64,000 bases of DNA from VXYL01 sp963422285 (GTDB lineage Bacteria; Pseudomonadota; Gammaproteobacteria; Pseudomonadales; Azotimanducaceae), in contig CAXXJO010000002.1 of assembly GCA_963422285.2 (NCBI GenBank), forward strand, positions 62,001 through 126,000, written 5' to 3'. This document shows positions 26,657-36,167 of this stretch, in pieces. The first letter of the stretch is position 1; each line of letters opens with the position of its first letter. The notes under the pieces are model-generated. The model made no database searches and was not told the origin of the DNA. It saw only the letters and a program-made list of their open reading frames with translations. The translations under genes and the position numbers were made by a program.

Positions 26657-27988
26657 ATGCCCGTCGTGCTGGACGTGATCCGACGTTTCGACACCGCACG
26701 GCCAACGTTCGCCGGGGAACTCGACGCCCTGCTCTCCTGGACGGCGCGTGAATCGGCGGAGGCGGTCCGCATCGCCCAGAAAACAATCGACGATGTGCGC
26801 AGCAACGGCGACGAAGCGCTGCTCCGCCTGACGCGCCGGCACGACAGCCTCGAGGCGGCGAGCGCCGGCGAACTGGAACTCGATGCCGCCGAACTGGATG
26901 GAAGTCTCGCGGCGCTGCCGGCGGCGGATCGGGAAGCTCTCGTCGCTGCCGCCCGGCGCATCCGGCGCTATCACGAACGCCAGCCGGACGGCGGCTTCGA
27001 GTACACCGACGAGCTGGGCAATACTCTCAGCCAGCGCGTGACGCCGCTGGATCGAGTGGGCGTCTACGTGCCAGGCGGCCAAGCGGCCTATCCATCCACA
27101 GTGCTGATGACCGTGATTCCCGCTCGAGTGGCCGGGGTGGGGGAGGTGATCGCCACCGTGCCGACGCCGAGCGGCGTACGCAATGCCCATGTCTGCGCGG
27201 CCATGAGCCTCGCTGGCGTCGATCGCGTCTTCACCATCGGCGGTGCCCAGGCCATCGCCGCGCTTGCCTACGGCACGGCCACGGTACCGCGGGTAGACAA
27301 GATCGTCGGGCCGGGCGGCGCCTTCGTTGCCGCCGCCAAACGGCTGGTGTTCGGGCCGGTGGGAATCGATCTGATCGCTGGCCCCAGCGAAGTTCTGATC
27401 ATCGCCGACGGCAGCGTCCCGGCCCGCTGGACGGCCCTGGATATGCTCGCCCAAGCCGAGCACGATGGCGATGCCCAAGCTGTGCTGCTGTGCCCGGACG
27501 CCGCGCACATGGACCGCGTCCAGGCCGAAATGGAGACGCTGCTGCCGACCATGATACGCGCTGACGTCATCCGGCGTTCGCTGTCGCAACGCGGCGTCCT
27601 GATCCGGGTGCGCGACCTCGCCGAGGCCTGCGCCATCGCCAACCGCTTCGCGCCCGAGCACTTGGAACTCGCGGTGCGCGACCCGGACTCCTGGCTGCCG
27701 GCGCTCCGCCATGCCGGCGCGATCTTCCTCGGCCCTTGGTCCGCGGAGGTGCTCGGCGACTACAGCGCCGGCCCCAGCCATGTGCTTCCTACCTTCGGTA
27801 CCGCCCGCTACGCCTCGGTGCTTGGCGTTCCAGACTTCCGCAAGCGCACATCGATCCTGCGCATGGGCGAGGTCTCGGCGGCGCCCTTGGCGCGCATCGC
27901 CGCCACCATCGCCGACGCCGAAGGGCTGGGCGCCCATGCGGCAGCCGCTCGAGCGCGCATCTCGGGATACGACGGCAACGTACGCTGA
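26657..27988 (+). CDS. hisD: Histidinol dehydrogenase
   Basis: About 443 residues (the in-frame ATG at 26624 would give 454). Family blocks are all present: RVGVYVPGGQAAYPSTVLMTVIPA, GGAQAIAALAYGTATVPRVDKIVGPG, GPSEVLIIAD, the zinc/catalytic AEHDGDAQ, FAPEHLEL and GPSHVLPT. HisD oxidises histidinol to histidine in two NAD+-dependent steps, the last of histidine synthesis. The other his genes that normally neighbour it (hisG, hisC) are absent here. Confidence 0.95.
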   Translation: MPVVLDVIRRFDTARPTFAGELDALLSWTARESAEAVRIAQKTIDDVRSNGDEALLRLTRRHDSLEAASAGELELDAAELDGSLAALPAADREALVAAARRIRRYHERQPDGGFEYTDELGNTLSQRVTPLDRVGVYVPGGQAAYPSTVLMTVIPARVAGVGEVIATVPTPSGVRNAHVCAAMSLAGVDRVFTIGGAQAIAALAYGTATVPRVDKIVGPGGAFVAAAKRLVFGPVGIDLIAGPSEVLIIADGSVPARWTALDMLAQAEHDGDAQAVLLCPDAAHMDRVQAEMETLLPTMIRADVIRRSLSQRGVLIRVRDLAEACAIANRFAPEHLELAVRDPDSWLPALRHAGAIFLGPWSAEVLGDYSAGPSHVLPTFGTARYASVLGVPDFRKRTSILRMGEVSAAPLARIAATIADAEGLGAHAAAARARISGYDGNVR

Positions 27989-28780
27989 TGGTCGACGACG
28001 CAGTGCCACAAGCCATGGACGGGCTAGACTCGGCAGTCTGCCGAATCGCATCATCAGGAGGGGCAATGACGTCCCGCAGCAATGACGTCCAGCAATTGTC
28101 CCTGCGTCTTGTCCTGAACAGATCTCGCCTATCTAGTCTTGCCGAAAGGCCCGGCAGGGCTCCGGGCAACCTATCTTCCCGGTACTTCGAGCAGTCAGGG
28201 GAGACTCGCCCTCCTGCAGCCAGCCGACGATGGATGCCCAGTGGGGATTTTGCGCTTCGAGCACCAACATGGGGGCTTCCTGCGTCATGGGGGCTTCCTG
28301 CGTCGTCGGCGTGGAAGAGGACGCAACCCGCTGTCTGATGACCATGAACCACGCGGTGTCCGATCAAGGCGCGGTCGCCCCGGCGAGGACCGTTTCCGCG
28401 CCAGTATGCACCATATCAGTCGTTCCTCGACGCCCTCTGCCATTTCCTCCGCTCCGTCCCGGTCGCCGGCAGCAGCGGGTTCATGGCCAGGATCGAAGAC
28501 CGCTGCCGCCAGGGGCGGGCACCGCTGCGAGTCCTGCCGCTGCCGGCCAGGCGGAGGCGGCAGCCCACCTTTCGGGTTGGAGTCGAGTGCGCCGGCGCCA
28601 TCTCCCATGCCGAGTTCCAGGCCCGGTGGCGCTATCCGCGATCGCGTCTTCGAAAGCCTTTCGTGGCGAGAAATGCCCTTCGGCAGCTGCCAATTTCGAG
28701 CGGCTCTGACTGAGTTCATGTAACTCCTTGATATTTTATGAGCGGCTAGTATCCTGTTCGGCCTGCGCACTCTCTGGGGA
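27989..28780. other. About 790 bases without an intact gene; contains an 18-bp tandem duplication
   Basis: The sequence ATGGGGGCTTCCTGCGTC occurs twice in tandem at 28269-28286 and 28287-28304. On the plus strand around 28400-28500 one frame reads like protein (FLDALCHFLRSVPVAGSSGF, then MARIEDRCRQGR) before dissolving into Arg/Pro-rich noise, so a decayed gene is possible. hisC would be expected here from gene order elsewhere; nothing resembling it remains. Confidence 0.35.
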
Positions 28781-28802
28781 GAGGAGATTTTCGGCGCAAA
28801 GA

Positions 28803-29384
28803 ACCGCTGCCTCGACGGCCTTGCTGCTTTTGGGACTATCCGCCCATATGCCGATTGCTTTCGCTGACGACGACTGTCCGCCAGAGATCTAAGACTGCAT
28901 GACTGTGACGGCGCCGCGCATCACCTGCGAGCACGGCTGAACCTGCTCCGACGGTCGGCCGCAGTACGATCGCGTCGACTGCTACAGGGATTTGACCGCA
29001 GATCCCGATGCTCCCGTCAGCGGGGCCTACGGGGAAGCGAGAGACAAAGGCCCCCGCAGCGGGCTGGATCTGGCTGTGCCCACCGGCACTCCGGTGTGCG
29101 CGGCGAAGGACGGCGTGGTGGAGGAAGAACTCGACGAAATCCCGGTGAAAGACAAATCGACGCCCAACGGCAACTTCGTCCGAATCAACTACGACGACGG
29201 CACCGAGGGCGTTTTCCTGCACCTCGAATCGGCATCCGTCGAGAAGGGAGACAGCGTCGACGCCGGAGACCTCGTCGGAACATCGAACGAAACCGGCAGT
29301 ACGTTCGGTGCGCACTTGCACTATACGCAGTACGACGATCAAGGAGAGACCGTCGATCCGGTGTTGGAACATCCCGACTGCTGA
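28803..29384 (+). pseudogene. M23/LytM peptidase-like exported protein interrupted by TAA and TGA near its N-terminus
   Basis: In one frame the sequence reads a signal peptide (LLLLGLSAHMPIAFADD), CPPEI-stop(TAA 28890)-DCMTVTAPRITCEHG-stop(TGA 28938)-TCSDGRPQYDRVDCYRD, then a LytM domain: GLDLAVPTGTPVCAAKDG, FVRINYDDGTEGVFLHLES and GAHLHYTQYDDQG. The C-terminal domain could still start from the TTG at 28992 but would then lack export. HLH and FLHL are kept, but the first zinc ligand (H of H-x-G-x-D) is replaced: RSGLD. So even the intact form may have been a non-enzymatic LytM. Its stop overlaps the start of the next gene (TGATG). Confidence 0.65.
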
Positions 29385-30925
29385 TGACCGTCGACGATCA
29401 TCCTGCTCGATCGGCGGGGCGTCGGCGACGGCTGGCGCTCGGCGGCGCGGCGATGCTGTCCCTTGCCGTCGCCAGCCTGTGGCTGTTCCTGGATCGCCGT
29501 CCGGACACGCCAGCCGAGCCCGTTGCCGAGGCGGCGCCCGCTCCACGCGAACCGACCCGGCCCGAGCCGAAGGCCGTCGCGGAGACTCCGCCGCCGCCCG
29601 CAGCGCCGGCGCCGGAACCCGAGCGCGACGCTGTGCTGCACCCCTTCGAGGTGCTCGGCAACCTGGAATGCACGATGGTGGCCGGCTACGGCGCGGCCAG
29701 CGGCACCGCGCTGGTGGTGCTGCCGACCGCGACCGGGGCGAGGTTCTCCGTGGTGGACGGCCGGGGCGCCGTGGTCGGGGACGCCTTGGCGTTCAGGCCG
29801 TACGCCTTCGAGCTGGGGAGACGGGCGGACGGCACCCCCGTCGTCGGCCTGGGCAACCTTCGCGGCACCACCGGCACATTCCGTCCTCCGGACACGTCCG
29901 AGCCGGTGCGCATCTACCTGGGCGAGCATGTGGTCTACGAGTCGGACAAGGTCTGGGACTTCAGAGTGGCGCCCGACGGCTCCTCCTTCGCGGTTCACGA
30001 GCCGCTCGCCGGCGACGCTTCCCGGCTGGTGGTCCACAATCTGGAACTCGGCACGGAGCGGCACTTCGATCTCGGCGCCCGCATGACGCCGGACAACGCC
30101 TACGAGCCCGGCTACGGCATGAGATACACGCTGGACGGCACGGAGATCGTGTTCCAGGTTTCTCAGGCCGACTCCATGGGCAAAGGAACCTGCTGGTTCT
30201 ATCCGGCGGGAGAGGGGAAGACGCGGCGCATCGCCGTGGAGGGCGGCTTGGGCGCAGTGCTCGTCTCGAGCCGGGAGGGATACTTCGCGGAGCAGCCGGA
30301 CGATCTGGAGGCGGCCGAGTGCCGCCGCGTGTGGCAGGTGGCGAGACGCGCCTTCGACGCCGCCAGCGGCACCACCGCCGACGTGTGGCGCCGCCGGCTG
30401 GACCTCGAGAGCTTTGGCGGCCGCATGTTCGTGTCCGACGACGGCCGCTGGCTGGGGGTGGACGGCTGGGACTTCCACGTGCTGGACGCGAAGACCGGCG
30501 ACACCGTGTTCAGATACCCCAAGGTGGGCTGTCCGAAGCAGCAGCCGGCCCGGCTGGCCAGCGTGGTCGGCGAGAACGCGTCGGCTGCCGATGTGGGCCG
30601 GCTAGGCAGCATCTCCTTCCAGGGCGGCAGCATGGTGGCCTACAGGCAGTTCGGGCGGCTGGACTGCTCCACGCCGCCGGGAGGGGAGTACGACGCTCTC
30701 CGCTACCGGCAGTGCGTGCGGGGCCATCGCCTGCGCGGCGCCTACCGAACGGTGTACGACGTCTACGACCTGGACGCCCTCGCTCTGGATGCCCAGCCGG
30801 ACTATCGGGCCGAGATATACCGGGAGACCACCTGCATGGAGGGCGACATGCCCTTCCGCGGACTGCAAGGCGCCGGCGGACGGCTGACCTACCTGAGCAG
30901 CCCGCGGCAGCCTGGGCGGCGATAG
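29384..30925 (+). CDS. Membrane-anchored, propeller-like protein of unknown function
   Basis: About 513 residues. A basic N-terminus (SAGRRRR) and one hydrophobic helix (LALGGAAMLSLAVASLWLFL) anchor it, followed by a Pro/Ala/Glu linker of about 45 residues that would span toward the cell wall. The rest, about 400 residues, is beta-rich with repeating WDFRVAPDGSSFAVHEP- and GGRMFVSDDGRWLGVDGWDF-type blades, resembling a WD40/YVTN-like propeller, and several Cys that may form disulfides. It is translationally coupled to the broken M23 gene, which suggests a shared envelope role. No family recognised. Confidence 0.65.
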   Translation: MTVDDHPARSAGRRRRLALGGAAMLSLAVASLWLFLDRRPDTPAEPVAEAAPAPREPTRPEPKAVAETPPPPAAPAPEPERDAVLHPFEVLGNLECTMVAGYGAASGTALVVLPTATGARFSVVDGRGAVVGDALAFRPYAFELGRRADGTPVVGLGNLRGTTGTFRPPDTSEPVRIYLGEHVVYESDKVWDFRVAPDGSSFAVHEPLAGDASRLVVHNLELGTERHFDLGARMTPDNAYEPGYGMRYTLDGTEIVFQVSQADSMGKGTCWFYPAGEGKTRRIAVEGGLGAVLVSSREGYFAEQPDDLEAAECRRVWQVARRAFDAASGTTADVWRRRLDLESFGGRMFVSDDGRWLGVDGWDFHVLDAKTGDTVFRYPKVGCPKQQPARLASVVGENASAADVGRLGSISFQGGSMVAYRQFGRLDCSTPPGGEYDALRYRQCVRGHRLRGAYRTVYDVYDLDALALDAQPDYRAEIYRETTCMEGDMPFRGLQGAGGRLTYLSSPRQPGRR

Positions 30926-31188
30926 CCGTGCAGAAGCCTCGGCCTGCCGCTTCCTGCGACGCGATACTTGTGCATGGACGGCTATGATGAGTCCCCGGGG
31001 AAGCCGAGTGCCGCCACCCTCCCTGCCGGGCCGAACTTCGAGATGGATTCGGCGTCAAGGGTTGCCGTCGCTGTCTTGGCGAGAGCCTCGTCTCGCACGG
31101 CGGCGCGTTTCGCCTTCGGCGACGGCATGGGTTCGGTCGGTCGATGGCCTGGCATTGAGTTCGGCCCGATTCCAGTCGCACGTTCGGC

Positions 31189-32277
31189 TTAGCGGACGAC
31201 CACCTGGGCCGTGCGCACGGCGCCGTTGCGCAGCAAGCGGATGGACAGCCTCGTGCCGGACTCGATGCGCAGCAACTGGCGCGTGACCGTCTGCGCCGTC
31301 GTTGCCGGCTCGCCGTCGATCGACAGCAGCAAGTCGCCGGGCCGCACTCCGGCCTGATCGGCCGGCGAGCCGCGAACCACGCCCAGTACGCCGAGGCCTG
31401 CCCGGGCGCCTTCCGGCGGCGCCTGGGACAGGCGTACGCCGAGGTCGTCGCGCAGCACCCGGCCATGTTCGACGATGCGCTCCAGGACGTGAATGGCCCG
31501 GTCGGTGGGAATGGCGAAGCCGATGCCGTCGGAGCCGCCGCCGCGACTGTAGATGAGGGTATTGATGCCCACCAAGCGGCCGTGCCGATCCACCAGGGCG
31601 CCGCCGCTGTTGCCGGGATTGACCGCAGCGTCGGTCTGGATGAAGTCGTCGTAGAGGCTCGAGCCGATGCCGTAGCGGCCCTTGGCACTGACGATGCCCA
31701 GCGACACCGCTTGGCCGAAGCCGAACGGGTTGCCGATGGCCAACACGATGTCGCCTACTCGAATGTCCTGGGACGACGCCCACTCGATGGCTGGAAATCC
31801 GCTGCCCTCCACGCCCAGCACGGCCAGGTCGGTGTCCGGATCCGCGCCGATCACCACCGCCTGCGCTTGTCTGCCGTCCTGAAACGTGACCACGATATCG
31901 TCGCCGGCGGCGATGACGTGGTAGCTGGTGAGGATGTAGCCGTCCGGACGCACCACGACGCCGGAACCCAGCGAGCCTTGCAGCCGTCGCCCGCGGTTGA
32001 GAAAACGTTCGCACAGCAGGCGATAGCTGGGCAGTTCGCAGATCGGCGGTTGCCTGGGGATGCGCCGGGAGACGATGTTGACCACCGCCGCGGCCGCGCG
32101 ATCCACGGCGTCGGCGTAGCCGAGATCGCGGTTCGAGGCGGGCGGAGAGACGCTGTCGTCGAACCACAGCAGCGCGAAGCCGAGAACGACGCCGGCTGCC
32201 GCCGGCACGACGACGAAGCGCAGCAGGCGTCGGAGCACGGTCGGCCGCGAAAGGCGAGGCGAGAGCGGCGAGACCAT
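31189..32277 (-). CDS. degS: DegS-type trypsin-like serine protease with one PDZ domain
   Basis: 362 residues. An N-terminal membrane helix (VVVPAAAGVVLGFALLWF) anchors the protein in the inner membrane facing the periplasm. The catalytic triad is visible: His in TSYHVIA, Asp in DPDTDLAVL, Ser in NPGNSGGALVD. One PDZ domain (GVRLSQAPPEGARAGLGVLGV, VRPGDLLLSIDGEP) completes the protein. One PDZ plus an anchor is the DegS/AlgW architecture, which cuts RseA to trigger the sigma-E envelope stress response. In relatives it also lies between the his genes and zapE. The promoter is described separately. Confidence 0.9.
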   Translation of the reverse strand: MVSPLSPRLSRPTVLRRLLRFVVVPAAAGVVLGFALLWFDDSVSPPASNRDLGYADAVDRAAAAVVNIVSRRIPRQPPICELPSYRLLCERFLNRGRRLQGSLGSGVVVRPDGYILTSYHVIAAGDDIVVTFQDGRQAQAVVIGADPDTDLAVLGVEGSGFPAIEWASSQDIRVGDIVLAIGNPFGFGQAVSLGIVSAKGRYGIGSSLYDDFIQTDAAVNPGNSGGALVDRHGRLVGINTLIYSRGGGSDGIGFAIPTDRAIHVLERIVEHGRVLRDDLGVRLSQAPPEGARAGLGVLGVVRGSPADQAGVRPGDLLLSIDGEPATTAQTVTRQLLRIESGTRLSIRLLRNGAVRTAQVVVR

Positions 32278-32315
32278 GCCTCATTATAGAGGAACTTCCG
32301 ATAGAGGAACTTCAG
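32278..32315 (-). promoter_or_regulatory. degS promoter with TATAAT five bases before the ATG; 15-bp tandem repeat
   Basis: On the minus strand TATAAT (32288-32283) is followed by GAGGC and then the degS ATG, so transcription would start at or next to the start codon (leaderless mRNA). No strong -35 is present. On the plus strand, ATAGAGGAACTTCCG is duplicated in tandem with one change at 32286-32315, overlapping this promoter. Confidence 0.5.
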
Positions 32316-32612
32316 AAAATCCTTGTCGGGACTCTAGAATCGGTGTCAAGTCATTGATTTTTATCAGTCCGAAGCGCTGCAAGCAGGGCGCAAGGGAGAT
32401 TTTTCAGAGGCTCCTGGAGAGTCGGGCAGTGCATCAGTTTGAAATTGGACGAGCCAGGTCTCTGTGGATGCCGTCCATACGGTATCCAATAGCCACCTCT
32501 GCCTCTCGCGATTGCAAGGTGCAGCACGACGACACGGATTCGAACTGGCCCACTGCCGAGATTTGGGCAGGCGCATGCCGGCAGGGTGCCCGAAGCACTA
32601 TAGTTCGCGTCC
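32316..32612. other. About 300 bases between degS and zapE; TATAGT just before the zapE start
   Basis: No gene recognised. TATAGT at 32599-32604 lies 8 bases before the zapE ATG, in the position of a -10 element for a leaderless or nearly leaderless transcript. A GGATTCGAAC at 32537 resembles a tRNA T-arm complement but no cloverleaf can be formed. Confidence 0.35.
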
Positions 32613-33704
32613 ATGTCGATTCCCCTGACGCCGGAAGAGGCCCATCGCCGCAATGTCGAGAACGGCTTGGCCGCCGACTCCGCGCAGTTCGCTCTGAGCA
32701 TCCGGCTCACCGATTTGGGACGCCGGCTGGCGCAAGCCGGTACTGCCAGCAAAGGCCCCTCCCGGCTGCGCCGTTTGTTCCGGCAACGGGTGGTGCCGGT
32801 GCGAGGGCTTTACCTGTGGGGCGGCGTCGGGCGCGGCAAGACCTATCTCATGGATCTCTTTCACGACACGCTGCCCTTTGCCGACAAGCAGCGGCTGCAC
32901 TTCCATCGCTTCATGCGTCGCGTCCACGACGATCTGCGCGCCTTGGCCGGCCGCCGGGATCCGCTCGAAGCCGTCGCCGAACGGTTTGCCGGCGAGGCCC
33001 GGGTGCTGTGCTTCGACGAGTTCCATGTTTCGGACATCGGCGACGCCATGATCCTCGGCGAACTGCTTGCCCGCCTATTCGAGCGCGGCGTCGCTCTGGT
33101 GGCCACCTCCAATACCATGCCCGGCGACCTCTACCAGAACGGCCTGCAACGCCGTCGCTTCCTGCCGGCCATCGAATTGATCGAACGCCACACCGAGGTC
33201 GTCCACCTCGGCGGCGACAGGGACTATCGATTGCAGACGCTGCGCCGCAACGACATCTACCGTGCCGACGGCGATGCGGCTGCGCTGCGGACGAGTTTTC
33301 TCGCGCTCTGCCGCATGCGCCCGGCGGAGCATCGGAGTCTGCTCGTCAACGGTCGCCCCATCCGCGCCCGCTACTGCGCCGAGGACGTGGTCTGGTTCGA
33401 TTTCGACGCCATCTGCGACGGTCCCCGCAGCCACGACGACTACATCGAACTCGCCCGCCTGTTTCCTACGGTAGCAGTGGCCGGGGTGCCGGTGTTCGAC
33501 GCCGGCAAGGAAGATCAGGCGCGGCGCTTCATCGGCCTGATCGACGAGTTCTACGACCGCAACGTCAAGGTGCTGCTCGCCGCCGCCGCCGCCGCCGACC
33601 AGCTCTACCAAGGCCAGCGTCTGACCGAAGAGTTCGCGCGCACCCGCAGCCGCATCCACGAGATGCAGGGCGACGACTATCTGCGCCGCAGCCACCGGCC
33701 TTGA
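32613..33704 (+). CDS. zapE: Cell division protein ZapE (AFG1-type P-loop ATPase)
   Basis: 363 residues. Walker A GGVGRGKTYLMD follows a conserved YLWGG; the Walker B region reads VLCFDEFHVSDIGDAMIL, where the DEFxVxDIxDAMIL stretch is the AFG1/ZapE hallmark. VATSNTMPGDLYQNGLQRRRFLPAI and the C-terminal RTRSRIHEMQGDDYL are also family blocks. ZapE modulates Z-ring stability under stress. Ancestral neighbour of degS in gammaproteobacteria. Confidence 0.93.
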   Translation: MSIPLTPEEAHRRNVENGLAADSAQFALSIRLTDLGRRLAQAGTASKGPSRLRRLFRQRVVPVRGLYLWGGVGRGKTYLMDLFHDTLPFADKQRLHFHRFMRRVHDDLRALAGRRDPLEAVAERFAGEARVLCFDEFHVSDIGDAMILGELLARLFERGVALVATSNTMPGDLYQNGLQRRRFLPAIELIERHTEVVHLGGDRDYRLQTLRRNDIYRADGDAAALRTSFLALCRMRPAEHRSLLVNGRPIRARYCAEDVVWFDFDAICDGPRSHDDYIELARLFPTVAVAGVPVFDAGKEDQARRFIGLIDEFYDRNVKVLLAAAAAADQLYQGQRLTEEFARTRSRIHEMQGDDYLRRSHRP

Positions 33705-33786
33705 CCGACAGCGCGTCTGGGGTTGATTCCTGCGTCGCGCCCTCGATAGGCTGGCATGCAGGCAAGGCGACAACCGGAGACAAGCC

Positions 33787-34614
33787 GTGGCAGAACCCTA
33801 CCAGACCATCCTGCTGGAGAAGGCCGACGACATCGCCATCCTCACCCTCAATCGGCCGCAGCGGCTGAACGCCTGGACCGGGCAGATGAGCCGCGAGCTG
33901 CATGCCGCCATCAACGCTTGCAACGACGATGCGGAGGTGGGCGCGATGGTGGTCACCGGCGCCGGGCGCGGCTTCTGCGCCGGGGCGGACATCCGCGACA
34001 GCTTCAAGACGCGCATGGAGGGAGGCGGCAGCGACGCTGGGGCGCGTACCGAGATGCCCGGCGACTGGATTGGCCTGGTGCGCTCGTCGAAGCCGATGAT
34101 CGCTGCGGTCAACGGCCCCTGCGTCGGCGTCGGCGCCACCATGATCCTGCCCATGGACGTGCTCCTTGCGTCCGAAAACGCCAAGTTCGGCATGCTGTTC
34201 GTGAAGATGGGCGTCACCCCGGAACTCGCCAGCTCGCACTTTCTGGTGCAGCGCATGGGCCTTGGCCGGGCCAGCGAGATGTGCCTGACGGGCCGCCTCT
34301 ACTCGGGCCGGGAAGCCTACGAGATGGGGCTTGCCGACCGCTTGGCGGCACCTGCCGAGTTGCTGTCCGAAGCCAAGGCGCTGGCGCGGGAGATGGCCGC
34401 CAATCCGGCACCGCATCTGCGCTGGGTCAAGGAGCTGTTGACCAAGAACGGCTCGGAGACGGACATCGCCCTGGTGCAGAAGCGAGAAGGGGAAGCGCTG
34501 GCCAAGGCCTATGTCTCCGCGGAGCACAAGGAAGCGGTGGACGCCTTCCTCGACAAGCGGCCGCCCAACTTCAAGCGCTCGCCCACGAACGCGGCTAAGG
34601 CCTCGGACCAATAA
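33787..34614 (+). CDS. Enoyl-CoA hydratase/isomerase (crotonase) family protein
   Basis: 275 residues. Start AEPYQTILLEKADDIAILTLNRPQRLNAW, oxyanion-hole segment GFCAGADIRDS and the second oxyanion-hole region (KPMIAAVNGPCVGVGATMILPMD) match crotonases. The catalytic segment reads GMLFVKMGVTPELASSHFLVQRMG, with the single Glu (PE) of the later position, as in PaaG-like isomerases and dienoyl/enoyl hydratases with one acidic residue. It lies 80 bases after zapE with no shared context. Substrate unknown; fatty- or aromatic-acid degradation is typical. Confidence 0.85.
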   Translation: MAEPYQTILLEKADDIAILTLNRPQRLNAWTGQMSRELHAAINACNDDAEVGAMVVTGAGRGFCAGADIRDSFKTRMEGGGSDAGARTEMPGDWIGLVRSSKPMIAAVNGPCVGVGATMILPMDVLLASENAKFGMLFVKMGVTPELASSHFLVQRMGLGRASEMCLTGRLYSGREAYEMGLADRLAAPAELLSEAKALAREMAANPAPHLRWVKELLTKNGSETDIALVQKREGEALAKAYVSAEHKEAVDAFLDKRPPNFKRSPTNAAKASDQ

Positions 34615-34802
34615 GCACGGCCGCATCCGCCCGGCAGCCGTTCACGCATCCTGGAAACAGGAGGCGCGGCATAGGACAGCATGCGCTTGGCCCGATTCTC
34701 TCGGGCGGCTAAGCCTTGGGCGGTCCATAAAGAGCTGTTGACCGATCTACGCTGCCTGGACAGGCTTGGTACGCGGATTGTCCGCTGCCTGACATTGGCA
34801 TT

Positions 34803-34823
34803 GAGCGATTTTTCAATCCGCTC
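34803..34823 (-). terminator. Hairpin downstream of the M19 dipeptidase gene
   Basis: On the minus strand GAGC, a bulged G, GATT, the tetraloop GAAA, then AATC and GCTC form an 8-bp stem 13 bases after the dipeptidase stop. A T-run does not follow, so it is not a standard intrinsic terminator; it may protect the mRNA 3' end. Confidence 0.4.
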
Positions 34824-34835
34824 GAATAGATATTC

Positions 34836-36167
34836 CTAACTATTTCTTTTTGCAGGGTTTGCCACCGTTTCCTCTATCGCTTTCTGCATCGGCTGCGCCA
34901 CGTTGCATAGCGGCGGGTGGCCTTGAGCGTATGCGTAGCGTTCCACTTCGCGCCATACCCGCATGAGGTTGCCGCCGAGGATCTTCTGAATCTGGTCTTC
35001 GTGGTAGCCGCGCTCCAGCAGGCCGACGACGAGATTGGGATAGTCGCCGACGTGCTTGAGGCCCGTCGGCAGGGTGTCGCCGACGCCGTCGAAGTCCGAA
35101 CCGAGGCCGACATGGTCGATGCCGGCGAGTTCCACGGCGCGGTCGATATGATCCAGCACCGTGTCCAGGGTGGCGAAGGGGTAGGGGTTGGCTGCCAGGA
35201 AGGTTTCGTAGAACGCGCTTCGGGCGGCAGCATCCGCTTGCTCGCTGGCAGTGTGGGCGATCAGGGCGGCATCGCGGCGGTTGGCCCAGCGGCGCGCCGC
35301 TGGGGAGACGAAGCCGCTGCCGAAGTTGATCTGCACGACGCCGCCTTGGGCAGCCACCGCCTGCACCATGTCGTCGCTCATGTTGCGATGGAAGCCGGGG
35401 ATGAAGTGGCGCAAGGACGAGTGGGAGGCGATCACTGGCGTTTTCGACCGCTCGATCGCCTGCCAAGCCGCCTTGTCCGACAAGTGCGAGAGGTCCACCA
35501 TCACGCCGCGGCGGTTCAGCTCGTCCACCAATTCGCCGCCAGCCGGGGACAACCCCTGCCATCGTTCGTCGAGGTCGTAGCTCGCATCGGCGTACTCGTT
35601 CGACTTCGAATGCGCCATGCCGAGGTAGCGGATGCCGCGCCGGACGAAGTGCGCCAGGCTTCCTGGCCGGCCAGCCAGCGGGCTGCCGTTTTCCATGCCC
35701 AGCGCCAGCGCTACGGTGTCGCTGCCGCGCAAGCGCTCCACATCCGCGCTGCAGGTGACGATGGCGAATTTGGCTGGGTGCTGCAGGGTCAGCTTTTCCA
35801 TGTCGTCGATGAGTCGATCCGCCAATTCCCGTGCATCGCCGTCGGCCGCGGTCCGCGCTGGCGTATAGATCGACATGAACGCCACATCCAAGCCGCCGGC
35901 CCGGGCCCGCGGATAGTCGAACTCCCGCTCCGGCACGGCCTCGCTGAGATCCGCGGCCTTCAGCAGCAGGCGGTACGGCGTATCGATATGGGTATCGACG
36001 ATCAGGTGACGCTGGGCCAGGGAGCTCGCTTCGCGCTGCTGGGGGACATCCGGGTCGCAGGCCGAGGCCGCCCCGGCCGCGGCGAGCGCCAGCAGGATGT
36101 TCAGCAGGCTCCGCCTCCGGTTCGAAGCCGGCGCCCTTGGGCAGCGCACTACGATGTTTGCTGGCAT
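34836..36167 (-). CDS. Membrane dipeptidase family M19, lipoprotein
   Basis: About 443 residues. The N-terminus ends in AAAGAASAC, a lipobox. The metal motif IVDTHIDTPYRLL (HxD) starts the catalytic TIM barrel. GMENGSPLAG, VMVDLSHLSDKAAW, VIASHSSLRHFIPGFHRNMSDD and GIDHVGLGSDFDGVGDTLP are the conserved M19 blocks with metal-binding His and Asp/Glu residues. M19 enzymes hydrolyse dipeptides (including D-amino acid ones) and some lactams. ATG at 36167 gives a proper lipoprotein signal. It overlaps the upstream gene by 19 bases. Confidence 0.9.
   Translation of the reverse strand: MPANIVVRCPRAPASNRRRSLLNILLALAAAGAASACDPDVPQQREASSLAQRHLIVDTHIDTPYRLLLKAADLSEAVPEREFDYPRARAGGLDVAFMSIYTPARTAADGDARELADRLIDDMEKLTLQHPAKFAIVTCSADVERLRGSDTVALALGMENGSPLAGRPGSLAHFVRRGIRYLGMAHSKSNEYADASYDLDERWQGLSPAGGELVDELNRRGVMVDLSHLSDKAAWQAIERSKTPVIASHSSLRHFIPGFHRNMSDDMVQAVAAQGGVVQINFGSGFVSPAARRWANRRDAALIAHTASEQADAAARSAFYETFLAANPYPFATLDTVLDHIDRAVELAGIDHVGLGSDFDGVGDTLPTGLKHVGDYPNLVVGLLERGYHEDQIQKILGGNLMRVWREVERYAYAQGHPPLCNVAQPMQKAIEETVANPAKRNS

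Noticed and set aside
32530..32575. Possible tRNA on the minus strand (GGATTCGAAC resembles a T-arm complement)
   Set aside because: No acceptor, D or anticodon stem can be formed around it.
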